Positions 43,784-52,706 of a stretch of 64,000 nucleotides of DNA are shown here, piece by piece (the first letter of the stretch is position 1; each line of letters starts with the position of its first letter). The position numbers were made by a program, and so were the translations under genes. This DNA is from Paracoccus lichenicola (GTDB taxonomy: Bacteria > Pseudomonadota > Alphaproteobacteria > Rhodobacterales > Rhodobacteraceae). The stretch covers positions 186,001-250,000 of the forward strand of contig NZ_WMBT01000003.1 in NCBI RefSeq assembly GCF_009708075.1, in the 5' to 3' direction. The notes beneath the pieces are model-generated. The model searched no databases, had not been told where the DNA came from, and was given only the letters and a program-made list of their open reading frames with translations.

Positions 43784-44245
43784 CTAGACCGGGATCGCCG
43801 TGGTGCGGAACACCGTGCGCAGGGCAAAGGACGAATGCATCTGCGCGACCCCCGGCAGCCGGGCCAGGTGCTGGCGGTGGATGCGGGCGAAATCGTCGGT
43901 ATCCTCGACCACGATCTTCAAAAGGTAATCGGCGGTCCCGGCCATCAGGTGACATTCCAGCACGTCGGGAATGGCGCGCACGCCCTTTTCGAACGCCTCC
44001 AGCACCTCGTCGGCCTGGCCGGACAGGGTGATTTCCACGAAGACGGTGGTCTGGCGGCGCAGCTTGCGCGCGTCCAGCAATGCGACATAGCCATGGATCA
44101 CGCCCGTCTCCTCCAGCCGCTGGACGCGGCGGTGGCAGGCGGATGGCGACAGGTGGACCCGCAGCGCCAGTTCGGCATTGCTGATTCGCCCCTCGCGCTG
44201 AAGCAGGGCCAGGATGCGGCGGTCTGTTGCATCAAGATCGGACAT
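43784..44245 (-). CDS. Lrp/AsnC family transcriptional regulator
   Basis: A 153-aa regulator. The N-terminal HTH is DATDRRILALLQREGRISNAELALRVHLSPSACHRRVQRLEETGVI, and the C-terminal RAM domain (VFVEITLSGQADEVLEAFEKGV, MAGTADYLLKIVVEDTDDFARIHRQHLARLPGV) binds amino acids. It is divergent from alanine dehydrogenase with 133 bases between them. This is the usual arrangement of AldR-type activators, so alanine-responsive control of ald is a fair inference. Confidence 0.93.
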   Translation of the reverse strand: MSDLDATDRRILALLQREGRISNAELALRVHLSPSACHRRVQRLEETGVIHGYVALLDARKLRRQTTVFVEITLSGQADEVLEAFEKGVRAIPDVLECHLMAGTADYLLKIVVEDTDDFARIHRQHLARLPGVAQMHSSFALRTVFRTTAIPV

Positions 44246-44378
44246 GGCGGGATATTCTTCGACGCCAGGGGCGAATGCCAGTGCAATCCACCATTCCGCC
44301 GGTCTTGCGCGCATCAGCTTCGCAGCACCTTGCATCGGACCGGTGCCACACTGACGCGAAACATCGGAGGAACCATTC

Positions 44379-45497
44379 ATGAAGATCGGCTGCCCGAAGG
44401 AAATCAAGCCGCAGGAATTCCGCGTGGGCCTGACCCCCGCCGCCGTGACCGAGGCCGTCGCGCGCGGCCACGGCGTCATCGTCGAGACCGGCGCGGGCCT
44501 TGGTTCCGGCTTCACGGATGACGATTACATCGCAGCCGGGGCCGGCATCGCGCCCGATGCGAAATCCGTCTTCGAGGCGGTGGACATGATCGTGAAGGTC
44601 AAGGAACCGCAGCCCGCCGAACGCCGGATGCTGCGCGAGGGGCAGGTGCTGTTCACCTATCTGCACCTGGCCCCCGACCCCGACCAGACCCGCGAGTTGC
44701 TGGGATCGGGCGTGACCGCCATCGCCTATGAGACGGTGACGGACGCGCGCGGCGGCTTGCCCCTGCTGGCGCCCATGTCCGAGGTGGCGGGCAGGCTGGC
44801 CCCGCAGGTCGGGTCCTGGGCGCTGCAAAAGGCCAACGGGGGGCGCGGCGTGCTGCTGGGCGGGGTGCCGGGCGTCAGGCCCGCGAACGTGGTCATCATC
44901 GGCGGCGGCGTGGTGGGCACGGCGGCGGCGCGCGTGGCCGTGGGCATGGGGGCCAATGTCACGGTGACGGACCGGTCGGTGGCGCGGCTGTCCTGGCTGG
45001 ACGACATCTTCATGGGCCGGCTGACCACGCAATATTCCAGCGCGGCCGCCACCGCCGACCTGATCCGCACGGCGGACATGGTGATCGGCGCGGTGCTGAT
45101 CCCCGGGGCTGCGGCACCCAAGCTGGTCTCGCGCGCGCAGTTGTCCACGATGCAGCCCGGCGCGGTGCTGGTGGACGTGGCCATCGACCAGGGCGGCTGT
45201 TTCGAGACCTCTCGCCCGACCACCCACCAGGATCCGATCTACGAGGTGGACGGGGTCGTGCATTACTGCGTGGCGAACATGCCGGGCGCGGTGGCGCGAA
45301 CGGCGACGCAGGCGCTTGGCAACGCGACGCTGCCCTTTTTGCTGGCGCTGGCCGACAAGGGCTGGCGGCAGGCGGTGCTGGAGGATCCGCACCTGCGCGC
45401 GGGCCTGTCCACGCATCGGGGCCGCCTGACCTCGCCCCCGGTGGGCGAGGCCCTGGGGCTGGAGGCGATCACCCCGGACCAGCTGCTGGCGGGCTGA
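44379..45497 (+). CDS. ald: Alanine dehydrogenase
   Basis: A 372-aa NAD-dependent enzyme that interconverts L-alanine and pyruvate plus ammonia. It begins [23 protein letters not shown] and has [15 protein letters not shown] with the catalytic His, the cofactor motif [26 protein letters not shown], and [27 protein letters not shown] is the ribosome site. Control by the adjacent Lrp-family protein is likely. A group of hairpins, possibly a terminator, follows. Confidence 0.96.
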   Translation: MKIGCPKEIKPQEFRVGLTPAAVTEAVARGHGVIVETGAGLGSGFTDDDYIAAGAGIAPDAKSVFEAVDMIVKVKEPQPAERRMLREGQVLFTYLHLAPDPDQTRELLGSGVTAIAYETVTDARGGLPLLAPMSEVAGRLAPQVGSWALQKANGGRGVLLGGVPGVRPANVVIIGGGVVGTAAARVAVGMGANVTVTDRSVARLSWLDDIFMGRLTTQYSSAAATADLIRTADMVIGAVLIPGAAAPKLVSRAQLSTMQPGAVLVDVAIDQGGCFETSRPTTHQDPIYEVDGVVHYCVANMPGAVARTATQALGNATLPFLLALADKGWRQAVLEDPHLRAGLSTHRGRLTSPPVGEALGLEAITPDQLLAG

Positions 45498-45770
45498 GCG
45501 TCCTGGAGGCGTCCCGCCGTCCGGCTGGCGAAGGCCATCGCCTTCGCCATCTTGCGACGTTGCCACCGGAGCCGCCGGGCCTTCAAGGCCCGGCCAGCGC
45601 CCGCCCCGCCCCCAGGCGGGCGCTTCACGCCCCCCTCGGGTCGGGCGCTGGCCTTTCGTGGTCGCGGGGCTGCACCGTCTCTGGTGGCACCGTCGTTTGG
45701 CGGACGGGGGAAACGCGATGCGTTTCCTTTTCCCGCCCGGGCACCGCCGCGAAGGGAAAGGGATCCGCCC
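45498..45770. other. Intergenic hairpins between ald and mscL
   Basis: The 273 bases contain no credible gene. CCGGGCCTT-c-AAGGCCCGG (near 45575-45594) is a nine-base stem with a minimal loop. GCCAGCGCCCG (45593-45603) and CGGGCGCTGGC (45642-45652) are an 11-base inverted repeat 38 bases apart. They are probably a transcription stop for the convergent ald and mscL genes. The right part shows nothing clear. Confidence 0.5.
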
Positions 45771-46229
45771 CTATGCCCGCGGCACGGCGCGGTCGTCCCA
45801 TATGGTGCGGTCGGCCAGCAGGTCGCGGATCTGGGCCAGCAGTTCCTCCTGGGTGGGGGCGGCGACCACGACCTCTTCCTTCGGGGGAGCCGCCATGCGT
45901 TGCAGGCGGTTCACCGCCTTGACCAGCAGGAACACCGCCCAGGCGATGATCAGGAAGTTCAGCACCGCCATCAGGAAGGATCCATAGGCAAAGACCGCCG
46001 CCCCCGAATCGCGCGCGGCGGCCAGGCTGGCGCCGTCGGGGACAGTGCCTGACAGCACGAGATACTTGTTGGTGAAATCGACGCCGCCGGTCAGCAGGCC
46101 AAGGATGGGGTTGATGAGATCGGCCACAACCGAATTCACGATGGCCGTGAAGGCCGCGCCGATGATGATGCCGACGGCAAGGTCGATGACATTGCCGCGG
46201 GCGATGAACTCTCGGAACTCTCTGATCAT
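45771..46229 (-). CDS. mscL: Large-conductance mechanosensitive channel
   Basis: A 152-aa osmotic safety valve. The N-terminal S1 helix and TM1 are [44 protein letters not shown], and TM2 is [25 protein letters not shown]. The cytoplasmic helix at the C-terminus is acidic ([15 protein letters not shown]). The ATG at 46229 is the conserved start; an ATG 24 codons upstream has no support. Confidence 0.96.
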   Translation of the reverse strand: MIREFREFIARGNVIDLAVGIIIGAAFTAIVNSVVADLINPILGLLTGGVDFTNKYLVLSGTVPDGASLAAARDSGAAVFAYGSFLMAVLNFLIIAWAVFLLVKAVNRLQRMAAPPKEEVVVAAPTQEELLAQIRDLLADRTIWDDRAVPRA

Positions 46230-46323
46230 GGGCAGGCATCCCTCGTGACACGCGCCCGGTCGGCGCAGGCCAAGAATGCGGCGGGACGTGCCGGAAAGCA
46301 ATTCCCTGAAAGGTCAAGGGAAT

Positions 46324-46354
46324 CATGGCCCGCCCGGACGGCGGGCGGGCCATG
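46324..46354 (-). terminator. Hairpin after the dsbA-like gene
   Basis: CATGGCCCGCCCG (46324-46336) and CGGGCGGGCCATG (46342-46354) form a perfect 13-base stem with a five-base loop, eight bases beyond the dsbA-like stop. It lacks a long U-tract, so it may act with Rho or as a 3' stabiliser. Confidence 0.6.
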
Positions 46355-46362
46355 TCGCGTGG

Positions 46363-46992
46363 TCAGTCGGCCTCGGCCAGCTTGGCCTCGATCACCTCTT
46401 TCATGCTCTCCCACGGCTGGTTCTGGACCTTTTCACCGCCGATGATGAAGGTGGGGGTCGCCTCGATCTTGTCGGCGGTGGCGTTCGCCTGGAAGGTCGC
46501 GATCAGTTGTTCGGCCTTGGCGGTGTCTTCCCAGCAGGCGGTCATCTGGTCCTCGGTCATGCCGGCCTTCAGGCCGATCTTGCGCAGGTTCGCGGCGATC
46601 TCCTCGCCCGTGCCGCCGGCCAGCCATTCCTGCTGTTCCTTGAACAGCATCGAGGACACGGGATAGAACTTGTCGTCCCCGCCACAGCGCGCCAGCACGC
46701 CCGCCCAAAGGCCCGGCTGGTCGAAATACACGTCGCGCTGGATGAACCTGACCTTGCCGGCATCGACATATTCGGCCTTCAGCTTCGGCCAGTTCTCGGT
46801 ATGGAAGTTGGCGCAATGGCCGCAGGTGAAGCTGGCATATTCGATGATCGTCAGCGGCGCGTCGGCGGCCCCCAGACTGATGTCGGGCAGGGTTTCCGCC
46901 GGCGCGGCCGGGGCGGTGGCGGCCTCCTGGGCCATCGCGGCGGGAACGGCAAGGGCAAAGGCCACGGCGGCGGCAGCGGCACGGATCAGCAT
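46363..46992 (-). CDS. DsbA family thiol-disulfide protein
   Basis: A 209-aa periplasmic protein with a signal peptide (MLIRAAAAAVAFALAVPAAMA) and a thioredoxin fold with the active-site C57-G-H-C60 in YASFTCGHCANFH. The cis-Pro loop is EATPTFIIGGEKV. It follows the DsbA/ScoI-like thioredoxin_4 family with the typical long helical insert. It either oxidises or isomerises exported cysteines; other disulfide-bearing exported proteins in the window include RNase T2. Its start overlaps the end of dciA by seven bases. Confidence 0.92.
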   Translation of the reverse strand: MLIRAAAAAVAFALAVPAAMAQEAATAPAAPAETLPDISLGAADAPLTIIEYASFTCGHCANFHTENWPKLKAEYVDAGKVRFIQRDVYFDQPGLWAGVLARCGGDDKFYPVSSMLFKEQQEWLAGGTGEEIAANLRKIGLKAGMTEDQMTACWEDTAKAEQLIATFQANATADKIEATPTFIIGGEKVQNQPWESMKEVIEAKLAEAD

Positions 46993-47537
46993 GGAAAATC
47001 CTTTCGGTGGTTCCGGTGTCGTTTGGTTGCGATGTTCAGCGCCAGCCGGGCCATCGCCTCGGCCAGGGCCGGATCCTGGAACTGGCGGGCGACCGTGTCG
47101 GCGGCCTGGAGGCTGGCCGGATCGGCCGAGGCGGGCGGGACCGCCGCGGACGCGAAGACCGCCTGCCCTTCGGCGAAACCGCTGGCGGCCGTCTGGGTCA
47201 GGATGATCCGCTGGACCGCGTTGTAGCCATAGCAGGCGTTCACCCGGTCGCGCAGGTGCGGCAACTGCATCTCGACCAGGGGGGCGACGGGACCGACGGT
47301 CAGCAGGGTCAGCGTGGCGCCGAAACCGCCGCGCGTGTGGCTGATGCGCACGGGCCGCGTCATGGCGGCAAGCTGGGGACCGGCGATTTCCGGCCAATGG
47401 GTCAGCAGGCGGGCGACGGCAAAGCCCCGGCCCTCGGCGGCCTTCTGCACCCGGTCAGCCAGCAAGGTCGCGGCCTGCTGGAAGCCGCGCCTGCGGCGGG
47501 CCATGGGGGTGCGGGGGTGGTCGGGCGATCGTGCCAT
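46986..47537 (-). CDS. dciA: DciA/DUF721 family DNA helicase loader
   Basis: A 183-aa protein with the DUF721 domain, which in most bacteria without DnaC loads the DnaB replicative helicase. The family core is RGFAVARLLTHWPEIAGPQLAAMTRPVRISHTRGGFGATLTLLTVGPVAPLVEMQLPHLRDRVNACYGYNAVQRIIL. Two adjacent ATGs (47540, 47537) are possible; the second gives five bases to ACAGG. It is divergent from mutY and coupled to the dsbA-like gene. Confidence 0.88.
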   Translation of the reverse strand: MARSPDHPRTPMARRRRGFQQAATLLADRVQKAAEGRGFAVARLLTHWPEIAGPQLAAMTRPVRISHTRGGFGATLTLLTVGPVAPLVEMQLPHLRDRVNACYGYNAVQRIILTQTAASGFAEGQAVFASAAVPPASADPASLQAADTVARQFQDPALAEAMARLALNIATKRHRNHRKDFPC

Positions 47538-47622
47538 CATTGCCTGTCCGGGTATCACCCCCATATCCTTAATCAGCCCCGCCGTCCGAGGAAAGCGCGG
47601 GATCGGAACAAGGGACTGAACA

Positions 47623-48648
47623 TTGCGTGACACCCGGGTGATCGCCCCGCAGCTTCTGGACTGGTACGACCGCCACGCGCGCGTCCTGCCCTGGCGCGTG
47701 CCGCCGGGGGGCGGGATGGCCGACCCCTACCGCGTCTGGCTGTCCGAGGTGATGTTGCAACAAACCACCGTCGCGGCGGTCAAGGCATACTTCGAACGCT
47801 TCACGGCGCTGTGGCCCACCGTCGAGGCACTGGCCGCGGCGGAGGATGCGCGGGTGATGGCCGAATGGGCGGGGCTTGGATACTATGCCCGCGCCCGCAA
47901 CCTGCTGGCCTGCGCCCGCGCGGTGGCGGCGGCGGGCGGGTTTCCGAAGACTCGGGAAGGATTGCAGGCGCTGCCGGGGATAGGGACCTATACCTCGGCC
48001 GCCATCGCGGCGATTGCCTATGACGCGCCGGAAACGGTGGTGGACGGGAACGTGGAACGCGTGGTGGCGCGGCTGTTTGCCGTGGAAACGCCCCTGCCCG
48101 CCGCCAAGCCCGAACTGGTGGCCCTGGCGGAAACGCTGACGCCGCGCGAACGCCCCGGCGATTACGCCCAGGCGATGATGGATTTGGGCGCGACCATCTG
48201 CACGCCGCGCAGCCCGGCCTGCGGCATCTGCCCTCTGATCCACGATTGCGACGCCCGCGCGCAAGGCATCGCCGCCAGCCTGCCGCGCAAGGCGCCGAAA
48301 GCCGCCAAGCCCGACCGCACCGGCATCGCCTGGGTCGCCCGCCACGATGACGCGGTGGTGTTCGAGGAACGCCCGGCCAAGGGCCTGCTGGGCGGCACGC
48401 TGGCCTTTCCCTCGGCCCATTGGGACGGGCGCGACCTGCCGCCGCCGGGGTTGGCCGCGTGGCGGGAGGTCGGCCATGTCCGCCATGTCTTCACCCATTT
48501 CAGCCTGTCCTTGCAGGTGATGGTGGGCGATCTGGACGGTCCGCCCGCGCGCGGCCATCTGGTGCCGCTGCGGCAAATCGACCGCGAGGCCCTGCCCGGC
48601 CTGATGCGCAAGGTCTGGGATATGGCGCAGGCAGCCATCGCCGCATAA
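47623..48648 (+). CDS. mutY: A/G-specific adenine glycosylase
   Basis: A 341-aa base-excision enzyme that removes adenine paired with 8-oxoguanine. It has SEVMLQQTTVAAVKAYFERF with the catalytic Glu, the helix-hairpin-helix LPGIGTYTSAAIAAIAYD, VDGNVERVVARL with the active Asp, and four [4Fe-4S] cysteines in CTPRSPACGICPLIHDC. The C-terminal NUDIX-like domain reads the oxidised base. The start appears to be a TTG at 47623, eight bases after AAGGG; a GTG at 47638 is the alternative. Confidence 0.93.
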   Translation: MRDTRVIAPQLLDWYDRHARVLPWRVPPGGGMADPYRVWLSEVMLQQTTVAAVKAYFERFTALWPTVEALAAAEDARVMAEWAGLGYYARARNLLACARAVAAAGGFPKTREGLQALPGIGTYTSAAIAAIAYDAPETVVDGNVERVVARLFAVETPLPAAKPELVALAETLTPRERPGDYAQAMMDLGATICTPRSPACGICPLIHDCDARAQGIAASLPRKAPKAAKPDRTGIAWVARHDDAVVFEERPAKGLLGGTLAFPSAHWDGRDLPPPGLAAWREVGHVRHVFTHFSLSLQVMVGDLDGPPARGHLVPLRQIDREALPGLMRKVWDMAQAAIAA

Positions 48649-48658
48649 GATCGCGCGC

Positions 48659-49798
48659 ATGAGCGACTCAACCCCCGGCAGATTGCCCCCCGCAGCCCCC
48701 TTCTGGATGTCCGTGGTCATGCTGCCGCTGGTGGCCTTGGCCGCCGCTTGGGGCGGATTCTGGTGGATGCTGCTGCCCGCCTATGCCTGGTATCTGACCA
48801 CCGCCCTGGATGGCGTGCTGGGGCTGAACGGCGAAAACCCCGATCCCCGGACCGAAACCAAGGCCCTGTTCTGGCACCGCGCCGTGACGGTGATCTGGTT
48901 CCCGCTGCAGTTCGCGGCGATCTTCGGGTCGATCTGGTATGCGACCCACACGGGCCACCTGTCGGGCTGGGAGAAGCTGGGCCTGTTCTTCGGCGTGGGC
49001 GTGCTGTCAGGCACCATCGGCATGGTCTATGCGCACGAGTTGCTGCACCAGAAGACTGCCGTGGAACGCTGGATGGGCGACCTGCTGCTGGCCTCGGTCC
49101 TGTATTCGCATTTCCGGACCGAGCATCTGCTGGTCCATCACGCCTGGGTGTCCACCCCCCGCGACGCGGTGTCGGCGCGCTATAACGAGGGGTTCTATCG
49201 GTTCTTCGGGCGGGTGCTGCGCGACGGCCCCCGCAGCGCCTGGCGGGCCGAGACGCGGCTGCTGGCCCGGGCAAGGCGCAGCCCCTGGGACCGGCGCAAT
49301 CCGTTCTGGCGCTACGCCGCCTTGCAGGGGGGGATGGTCGTGCTTGCCCTGGCCCTGGGCGGTGTGCAGGGGCTGCTGCTGTTCGTGTTCCAGGCCTTCG
49401 TGGCGATCTGGCAGCTGGAGCTGACGAATTACGTCGAACATTACGGGTTGACGCGCAAGCACCTGGGGGATGGGCGCTATGAACACATCCTGCCGCGCCA
49501 CAGCTGGAACGCCAGCCACACGGCCTCGAACTGGCTGCTGATCAACCTGCAGCGCCATTCCGACCACCACTACAAGCCCGACCGGCGCTTTCCGCTGTTG
49601 CAGACCTATGGCGAGGACGAGGCCCCGCAATTGCCCCTGGGTTATCCGGCGATGACCTTCGTCGCCATGGTTCCGCCCTGGTGGCGGCGGCGGATGAACC
49701 CGCGCGTGCGGGCCTGGCGCAGGCAGTTTTACCCGGAGGTGACGGATTGGGGACCGTATAACCGGGGCGAGCTGCCGATGCCGAGGAATGCGTTGTAG
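48659..49798 (+). CDS. alkB: Alkane 1-monooxygenase (AlkB-type)
   Basis: A 379-aa integral-membrane di-iron hydroxylase that oxidises n-alkanes or similar chains at the terminal carbon. The histidine boxes are present: AHELLHQ, TEHLLVHHAW (where EHxxGHH is usual, so the Gly is Val), NYVEHYG and LQRHSDHHYKPDRR. Six hydrophobic helices surround them. It lies ten bases after mutY, which is unexpected; rubredoxin, rubredoxin reductase and regulators are not near, so its redox partner must be elsewhere. Confidence 0.9.
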   Translation: MSDSTPGRLPPAAPFWMSVVMLPLVALAAAWGGFWWMLLPAYAWYLTTALDGVLGLNGENPDPRTETKALFWHRAVTVIWFPLQFAAIFGSIWYATHTGHLSGWEKLGLFFGVGVLSGTIGMVYAHELLHQKTAVERWMGDLLLASVLYSHFRTEHLLVHHAWVSTPRDAVSARYNEGFYRFFGRVLRDGPRSAWRAETRLLARARRSPWDRRNPFWRYAALQGGMVVLALALGGVQGLLLFVFQAFVAIWQLELTNYVEHYGLTRKHLGDGRYEHILPRHSWNASHTASNWLLINLQRHSDHHYKPDRRFPLLQTYGEDEAPQLPLGYPAMTFVAMVPPWWRRRMNPRVRAWRRQFYPEVTDWGPYNRGELPMPRNAL

Positions 49799-50005
49799 AG
49801 GACCAGAGGTCCGGCAGGCGAATGTCCAGTGGACATTCGCCCGGACCGATTGCCCGAAGGCCAAAGGCCGCAGGGCAAGGGGCGTGCAACCGGACCTGAC
49901 GCCAGCAATCCGGCCGCGCCTGACTGGGCGGGCGCGTTTATCGCGCCTGCCAAGGGGCAGGCAGGCGCGGCCGGATTTGTCGCGGGACAAATCCGGCAAG
50001 TCACC
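49799..50005. repeat. Three-hairpin intergenic cluster
   Basis: Between convergent alkB and the L,D-transpeptidase gene lie: GGCGAATGTCC-AGT-GGACATTCGCC (49817-49841); a 16-base inverted repeat, AATCCGGCCGCGCCTG (49907-49922) with CAGGCGCGGCCGGATT (49962-49977), enclosing GCCTGCC-AAGG-GGCAGGC; and CCGGATTTGTC-GCGG-GACAAATCCGG (49971-49996). The first has the same GTCC-AGT-GGAC tip as the A-type repeats at 9469 and 56496 but different flanks. No gene is seen. Confidence 0.8.
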
Positions 50006-50503
50006 CTAGCCCTGCACGATCACCCTTGTCCCCGGCACAGCACGACGCGCAATCCAGATCAGATCGCGCCCTGCAAAGGCGATGCACCCCTCGGTCCCGT
50101 AACCCGGCCTGCGCCATTGATGCAGAAAGATCGCCGACCCTCGCCCCGGCACCGCGTCGGGCCAGTTCCAGTCGGTCGTCAGCACCAGGTCATACAGCGG
50201 ATCGGCCCGCCGCAGCCGTTCATGGCTGGCCGCCAGGGGCGCGCGGGCGTGATGGTTGTATCCCGGATGATCCGGCGCGTCGCACCACAGGTCGCCCGGC
50301 CCGATGGGCCGCGCCCAGGCCGCAGGCCGCGCCAGCCGGTCTGGCCGATACCACAGCCCGGTGATGCGCATCACCCCTGCGGGCGTGGCCCCGTCGCCTT
50401 CGCGCTTGTCGTGCGTCACCCCGCGCTTGCCGATGCTGCACGGGAACAGCCGACCGCGATACCGGACCCCCTGCGGCGTCAGGACCAGATCGTCGGCCCT
50501 CAC
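50006..50503 (-). CDS. L,D-transpeptidase family protein (YkuD fold)
   Basis: A 165-aa protein whose C-terminal half has the YkuD signature: H128 in AIFLHQW and the catalytic C140 in YGTEGCIAF. YkuD enzymes cross-link peptidoglycan through meso-DAP or attach lipoproteins. There is no signal peptide, so this is the short cytoplasmic-looking subclass ([23 protein letters not shown]) common in alphaproteobacteria, whose export is unclear. Its ATG overlaps the ribA stop codon (ATGA). Confidence 0.88.
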   Translation of the reverse strand: MRADDLVLTPQGVRYRGRLFPCSIGKRGVTHDKREGDGATPAGVMRITGLWYRPDRLARPAAWARPIGPGDLWCDAPDHPGYNHHARAPLAASHERLRRADPLYDLVLTTDWNWPDAVPGRGSAIFLHQWRRPGYGTEGCIAFAGRDLIWIARRAVPGTRVIVQG

Positions 50504-51558
50504 AGCAGATGCCCCGATTTCTCGGCCTTGGTGTCCAGATAGGCCTCGTTGAAGCGGTTGCGGCCCACGACCAGCGGCACCCGTTCCGGCACCGCGATGC
50601 CGTGGCCTTCCATCATCGCCACCTTGCGCGGATTGTTGGTCATCAGGCGCGCGGCCGAAAACCCCATCCGCCGCAGCAGCGCGGCCCCGATGCGGAAATC
50701 GCGCTCGTCATCCTCGAACCCCAGGCGGTGGTTGGCCTGCACGGTGTCGAACCCCTGGTTCTGCAACGCATAGGCGCGCATCTTGTTGGCAAGCCCGATG
50801 CCGCGCCCTTCCTGGTTCAGATACAGCAGCACCCCCTGCCCCGCCTGACCCATGGCGGTCAGCGCGGCGTGCAACTGCGGGCCGCAGTCGCATTTGAGGC
50901 TGCCCAGCACGTCGCCGGTGAAGCAGGCCGAATGCAGCCGTGCCAGGACCGGGGCATCGCGCGGGGGATCGCCGATCTCGATGGCGTAATGCTCGGCCCC
51001 GCCGTCGTCGGGGCGGAAGATGTGCAGCCGCGATTTCTCGGCGGCGATCAGCGGCAGGTTGGCGGCGGCGACCGGGGCCAGGGCGGCCTCGTGCGCCAGT
51101 TGCGCCAGCAGCGGCCCCGGCGCGACCTGCGTCAGGCCGGGCAGCGGTTCGGCCCGAACCACCAGCACGGCGGGCAGAAGCTGCGCCGATTTCGCCAGGG
51201 CGAGTCCGGCCAGATGCGGCGTGGCGTCCCCTTCGCGTTCGGTGAACAGCGGTCCCTTCATCGGCGTCATCAGGTCGCCCGACGGATCCGCCAGCGCCCG
51301 CAGCCAGGGGTGGTCCGCATCCGCGGGCACGATCACGCGGGCCAAGCCGTCGTCATAGGCGCGCGCCTTCAGCGTCTCGGCCCGCCGTTCGGTCAGCGCC
51401 AGCACGGGGCGGCCCAATGCGCGGATCGCCTCCAGCCGCGCGGGGGCCAGCGTCTCCACCGCCGCGACCAGATGCCCGCCGATCATCACCGGCAGGCCCA
51501 TGCGCAGGTCGGCGCGCGCGCGCGACACGGTTTCCGCCAGGGTGGGGATCAGGTTCAT
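50500..51558 (-). CDS. ribA: GTP cyclohydrolase II with an N-terminal extension
   Basis: A 352-aa enzyme for the first step of riboflavin synthesis. The catalytic part (about 150-350) has the zinc site [37 protein letters not shown] and [16 protein letters not shown]. The first 150 residues are extra compared with E. coli RibA (196 aa). They loosely follow the layout of the DHBP synthase (RibB) domain of RibBA fusions but lack its acidic metal motif, so they look like a decayed RibB module. The ATG at 51558 is favoured. Confidence 0.9.
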   Translation of the reverse strand: MNLIPTLAETVSRARADLRMGLPVMIGGHLVAAVETLAPARLEAIRALGRPVLALTERRAETLKARAYDDGLARVIVPADADHPWLRALADPSGDLMTPMKGPLFTEREGDATPHLAGLALAKSAQLLPAVLVVRAEPLPGLTQVAPGPLLAQLAHEAALAPVAAANLPLIAAEKSRLHIFRPDDGGAEHYAIEIGDPPRDAPVLARLHSACFTGDVLGSLKCDCGPQLHAALTAMGQAGQGVLLYLNQEGRGIGLANKMRAYALQNQGFDTVQANHRLGFEDDERDFRIGAALLRRMGFSAARLMTNNPRKVAMMEGHGIAVPERVPLVVGRNRFNEAYLDTKAEKSGHLL

Positions 51559-51692
51559 CAGGGGTCCGGCTGGTTGAAACATTCTGAAACATAAGCGCCT
51601 TTCCCGACAACTCCATGTGAGATTACCGACATGATGCTGGACGGGACAGCGCGCCACGCCCACCTGTTGCGCAACAAGCGAAGGGAGGCAAC

Positions 51693-52379
51693 ATGCCCGG
51701 ACTGAAAAAGATCCTGCTGGTCGATGACGAGGAAGACCTGCGCGAGGCCCTGGCCGAACAGCTGATCGCCACCGACGATTTCGACGTGACCGAGGCCGGC
51801 ACCGGCGCGAGCGCCGTGGACGCCGCCAAGGGCGCGATCTTCGACCTGGTGATCCTGGACGTGGGCCTGCCCGACACCGACGGGCGCGAGTTGTGCAAGA
51901 AGCTGCGCAAGCTGAACGTCAAATGCCCCATCGTCATGCTGACCGGCCACGACACCGATGCCGACACGATCCTGGGACTGGACGCGGGGGCGAACGACTA
52001 TATCACCAAGCCGTTCAAGTTCCCGGTCCTGCTGGCCCGCCTGCGTGCCCAACTGCGCACGCACGAACAGTCCGAGGACGCGATCTTCCAGCTGGGGCCA
52101 TACACCTTCAAGCCCGCGATGAAGATGCTGATCGACGCCAAGGACCGCAAGATCCGCCTGACCGAAAAGGAAACCAACATCCTGAAGTTCCTGTACCGCG
52201 CGCAGGACGGGGTGGTGGCCCGCGACGTGCTGCTGCACGAGGTCTGGGGATACAATGCGGGCGTGACCACCCACACGCTGGAAACCCACATCTACCGCCT
52301 GCGCCAGAAGATCGAGCCGGATCCCGGCAACGCGCGGCTGCTGGTGACGGAATCGGGCGGGTATCGGCTGGTGGCGTGA
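51693..52379 (+). CDS. OmpR-family response regulator
   Basis: A 228-aa two-component regulator. The receiver has D11-D12, the phosphoacceptor D56 ([12 protein letters not shown]), T84 and K106. The C-terminal winged helix is [35 protein letters not shown]...[16 protein letters not shown]. No histidine kinase is adjacent, so it is an orphan. Its size and lone context are like CenR-type essential regulators of Rhodobacterales, but this is a guess. AAGGGAGG is the ribosome site. Confidence 0.93.
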   Translation: MPGLKKILLVDDEEDLREALAEQLIATDDFDVTEAGTGASAVDAAKGAIFDLVILDVGLPDTDGRELCKKLRKLNVKCPIVMLTGHDTDADTILGLDAGANDYITKPFKFPVLLARLRAQLRTHEQSEDAIFQLGPYTFKPAMKMLIDAKDRKIRLTEKETNILKFLYRAQDGVVARDVLLHEVWGYNAGVTTHTLETHIYRLRQKIEPDPGNARLLVTESGGYRLVA

Positions 52380-52398
52380 CGACCCCGGAATAAGACAT

Positions 52399-52424
52399 AA
52401 GGCCCGGCGGATGCGCCGGGCCTT
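52399..52424 (+). terminator. Rho-independent terminator after the response regulator
   Basis: AAGGCCCGGCG (52399-52409) and CGCCGGGCCTT (52414-52424) form an 11-base stem around GATG, followed by TTGC with four T in the stem-end run. It insulates the toxin-antitoxin operon that follows. Confidence 0.9.
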
Positions 52425-52437
52425 TTGCATGGCGGGC

Positions 52438-52466
52438 TTGAGAGGGACGGCCACATGCGTTACATG
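52438..52466 (+). promoter_or_regulatory. Candidate mazEF promoter
   Basis: TTGAGA (52438-52443) and TACATG (52461-52466) have 17 bases between them. The -10 element is the centre of the palindrome at 52454-52475, so a repressor bound there would block RNA polymerase directly. The predicted transcript would start about 15 bases before the mazE start codon. Confidence 0.55.
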
Positions 52467-52475
52467 TAACGCATG
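52454..52475. promoter_or_regulatory. Perfect 22-bp palindrome, probable MazEF operator
   Basis: The inner 20 bases are ATGCGTTACATGTAACGCAT and the flanking C and G extend it to 22 with no mismatch. It overlaps the -10 and ends at the GGAGG ribosome site of mazE. Autoregulation by an antitoxin-toxin complex at such a site is the rule in MazEF systems; here it is inferred from position. Confidence 0.8.
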
Positions 52476-52487
52476 GAGGATGCCGCC

Positions 52488-52706
52488 ATGCCGACAACCA
52501 TTTCCCAGCGTGTCCGAAAACGCCGCGATGCCCTGCGGGCCGCTGGCCTGCGTCCCGTGCAGATCTGGATCCCCGACACGCGCCGCCCGGGCTTCGATGC
52601 GGAATGCCGCCGCCAGGCCGCGGTTGCGGCCCAAGCTGATCGCGCCGACCCGGCCTTGGGCGATTTCCTCGACGCCGCCCTGGACGACCCGGACGGCTGG
52701 GATTGA
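52488..52706 (+). CDS. mazE: MazE-like antitoxin (DUF3018 type)
   Basis: A 72-aa antitoxin with the N-terminal DNA-binding part MPTTISQRVRKRRDALRAAGLRPVQIWIPDTRRPGFDAEC typical of the MazE family protein often annotated DUF3018, and an acidic tail (FLDAALDDPDGWD) that should wrap the toxin. The ATG at 52488 is eight bases after GGAGG; the one at 52473 overlaps the palindrome and abuts no ribosome site. Its stop overlaps the toxin start (TTGA), a coupling that keeps antitoxin in excess. Confidence 0.88.
   Translation: MPTTISQRVRKRRDALRAAGLRPVQIWIPDTRRPGFDAECRRQAAVAAQADRADPALGDFLDAALDDPDGWD

Noticed and set aside
45498..45770. A small gene in the ald-mscL gap
   Set aside because: Open frames on both strands are Arg/Pro/Gly rich without ribosome sites, and the sequence is dominated by inverted repeats.
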